Shown here in pieces: positions 4,843 to 5,579 of a stretch of 5,579 bases of DNA. The stretch comes from Terriglobales bacterium (GTDB lineage: Bacteria > Acidobacteriota > Terriglobia > Terriglobales > Gp1-AA117), in contig JASLFF010000664.1 of the NCBI GenBank assembly GCA_030150795.1, forward strand, positions 1 to 5,579, given 5' to 3'. Within the stretch, counting starts at the first letter, position 1; each line of letters begins with the position of its first letter. Position numbers and translations under genes: made by a program. The notes under the pieces were generated by a model, which saw nothing but the letters and a program-made list of their open reading frames with translations, was not told the DNA's origin and did not search any database.

Positions 4843-5579
4843 TTATAAAGCTCCGCGCTGGACGCGACTGTGCTTTCGTCCGTAGCCGAAGTAAATCGCC
4901 ATGCCAATCACCAGCCATACGACCAAACGCACCCACGTTTCCCAGGGAAGGTTCGCCATGAGGTAGCCAGAGATCAAAATTCCCATGATCGGCACAAAGG
5001 GGACCATTGGCGTTCTGAACGGGCGCTCAAGGTTGGGATTGCGGCGGCGAACAATCCAGACTCCCGCACAGACGATCACAAACGCCAACAGAGTGCCGAT
5101 GTTCACCATGTCTCCCAGCAGGTTAATAGGCAGTGACGCAGCCAGAAAAGCTACACAGGTGCCGACCATGAGAGTAGAAATCCACGGCGTGCGGAATTTT
5201 GGGTGAACGGTGCTGAAGACTGAGGGCAAAAGCCCGTCACGCGACATAGAGAAAAAGACGCGCGATTGCCCCAGCAGCATGACGACGATGGTGGAACTCA
5301 AGCCCATGAGCGCGCCGATCTTCACCATGAGGCTTCCCCAGCCGACGCCGGTCTTGTCGATGCCTACGGCAAGCGCGTCGCGCACGTTGAGAAATTTGTA
5401 ATTAACCAGACCGCAAAGAACGCCAACAACAAGGATATAGAGAATCGTACAGATCACCAGCGAGCCCAGAATACCAATTGGCATGTCGCGGGATGGATTC
5501 TTCGCTTCCTGCGCCGCGGTGGAGACAGCGTCGAAACCAATATAGGCAAAGAAAATTACCGCTGCGCCGCGGCTTACGA
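4843..5579 (-). CDS. Amino acid permease of the APC superfamily (CAT/YfnA-like), C-terminal half only
   Basis: This is an inner-membrane secondary transporter for amino acids. The reading frame is open from the window edge, so the start and roughly the first half are missing; 244 residues remain of a family of about 480-500. The visible N-terminal part has the conserved stretch FFAYIGFDAVSTAAQEAKNP followed by SRDMPIGI, typical of cationic amino acid transporter relatives. The downstream sections are a helix at ILGSLVICTILYILVVGVLC, a soluble-looking loop with VGWGSLMVKIGALMGLSST, the motif LLGQSRVFFSMSRDGLLP, then helices around LMVGTCVAFLAASL, TLLAFVIVCAGVWIV, MVPFVPIMGILISGYLM and VRLVVWLVIGMAIYFGYG. 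Hydrophobic counting suggests about seven remaining membrane helices. The exact substrate cannot be told from this half. The basic tail RKHSRVQRGAL is likely cytoplasmic. It lies 217 bases upstream of the channel operon on the same strand, probably as a separate unit. Confidence 0.9.
   Translation of the reverse strand, partial: VSRGAAVIFFAYIGFDAVSTAAQEAKNPSRDMPIGILGSLVICTILYILVVGVLCGLVNYKFLNVRDALAVGIDKTGVGWGSLMVKIGALMGLSSTIVVMLLGQSRVFFSMSRDGLLPSVFSTVHPKFRTPWISTLMVGTCVAFLAASLPINLLGDMVNIGTLLAFVIVCAGVWIVRRRNPNLERPFRTPMVPFVPIMGILISGYLMANLPWETWVRLVVWLVIGMAIYFGYGRKHSRVQRGAL

Noticed and set aside
4718..4936. Open frame whose translation includes PERSEGS
   Set aside because: It is the conceptual translation of an intergenic repeat and overlaps the end of the permease gene.

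Overview
The window looks like ordinary chromosomal sequence from a GC-rich bacterium. Acidobacteriota (Terriglobia-like) is my best guess. It rests on general resemblance of the FabI, channel and permease proteins and on the style of the intergenic repeats (short GAGG/CACGGAG-type and CGCGGAT-type units). It is an inference, not a match I could run. No mobile element, RNA gene, CRISPR array or phage gene is visible.

Layout. Positions 1-181 are the leader of fabI and carry a perfect 6-bp inverted repeat. fabI (182-949, +) is a complete enoyl-ACP reductase. It is followed by two small hairpins and a 61-residue two-helix membrane protein of unknown function (1033-1218, +). A convergent gap (about 1219-1405) is packed with low-complexity and repeated DNA. 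Three minus-strand genes follow, read from right to left: an RCK-gated potassium-channel-like protein (3576-4598), a bifunctional NAD(P)HX repair enzyme (nnr, 1849-3579) and the tRNA t6A ATPase gene tsaE (1406-1852). Each junction is a 4-base ATGA overlap, so these three are almost certainly one translationally coupled operon. A 217-bp gap with more repeats (4626-4842) separates them from the 3' half of an APC-superfamily amino acid permease (4843 to beyond 5579, -), cut by the window edge.

How the genes relate. fabI serves fatty-acid elongation. nnr and tsaE are housekeeping genes often found side by side. The channel upstream of them is the less usual partner: its RCK domain has a nucleotide-binding Rossmann motif, so a shared link to the NAD(H) state of the cell is conceivable but unproven.

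Most notable points: (1) the channel has no ATG, GTG or TTG upstream of its pore. The reading frame supports a CTG start at 4598 with a well-placed AGGAG, which restores the first membrane helix. (2) Its selectivity filter reads TIGYQE, not the canonical GYG. (3) The Nnr dehydratase domain carries a charged insertion of roughly 45 residues. (4) The intergenic gaps hold several apparently dispersed repeat types. I see no convincing new multi-gene system.
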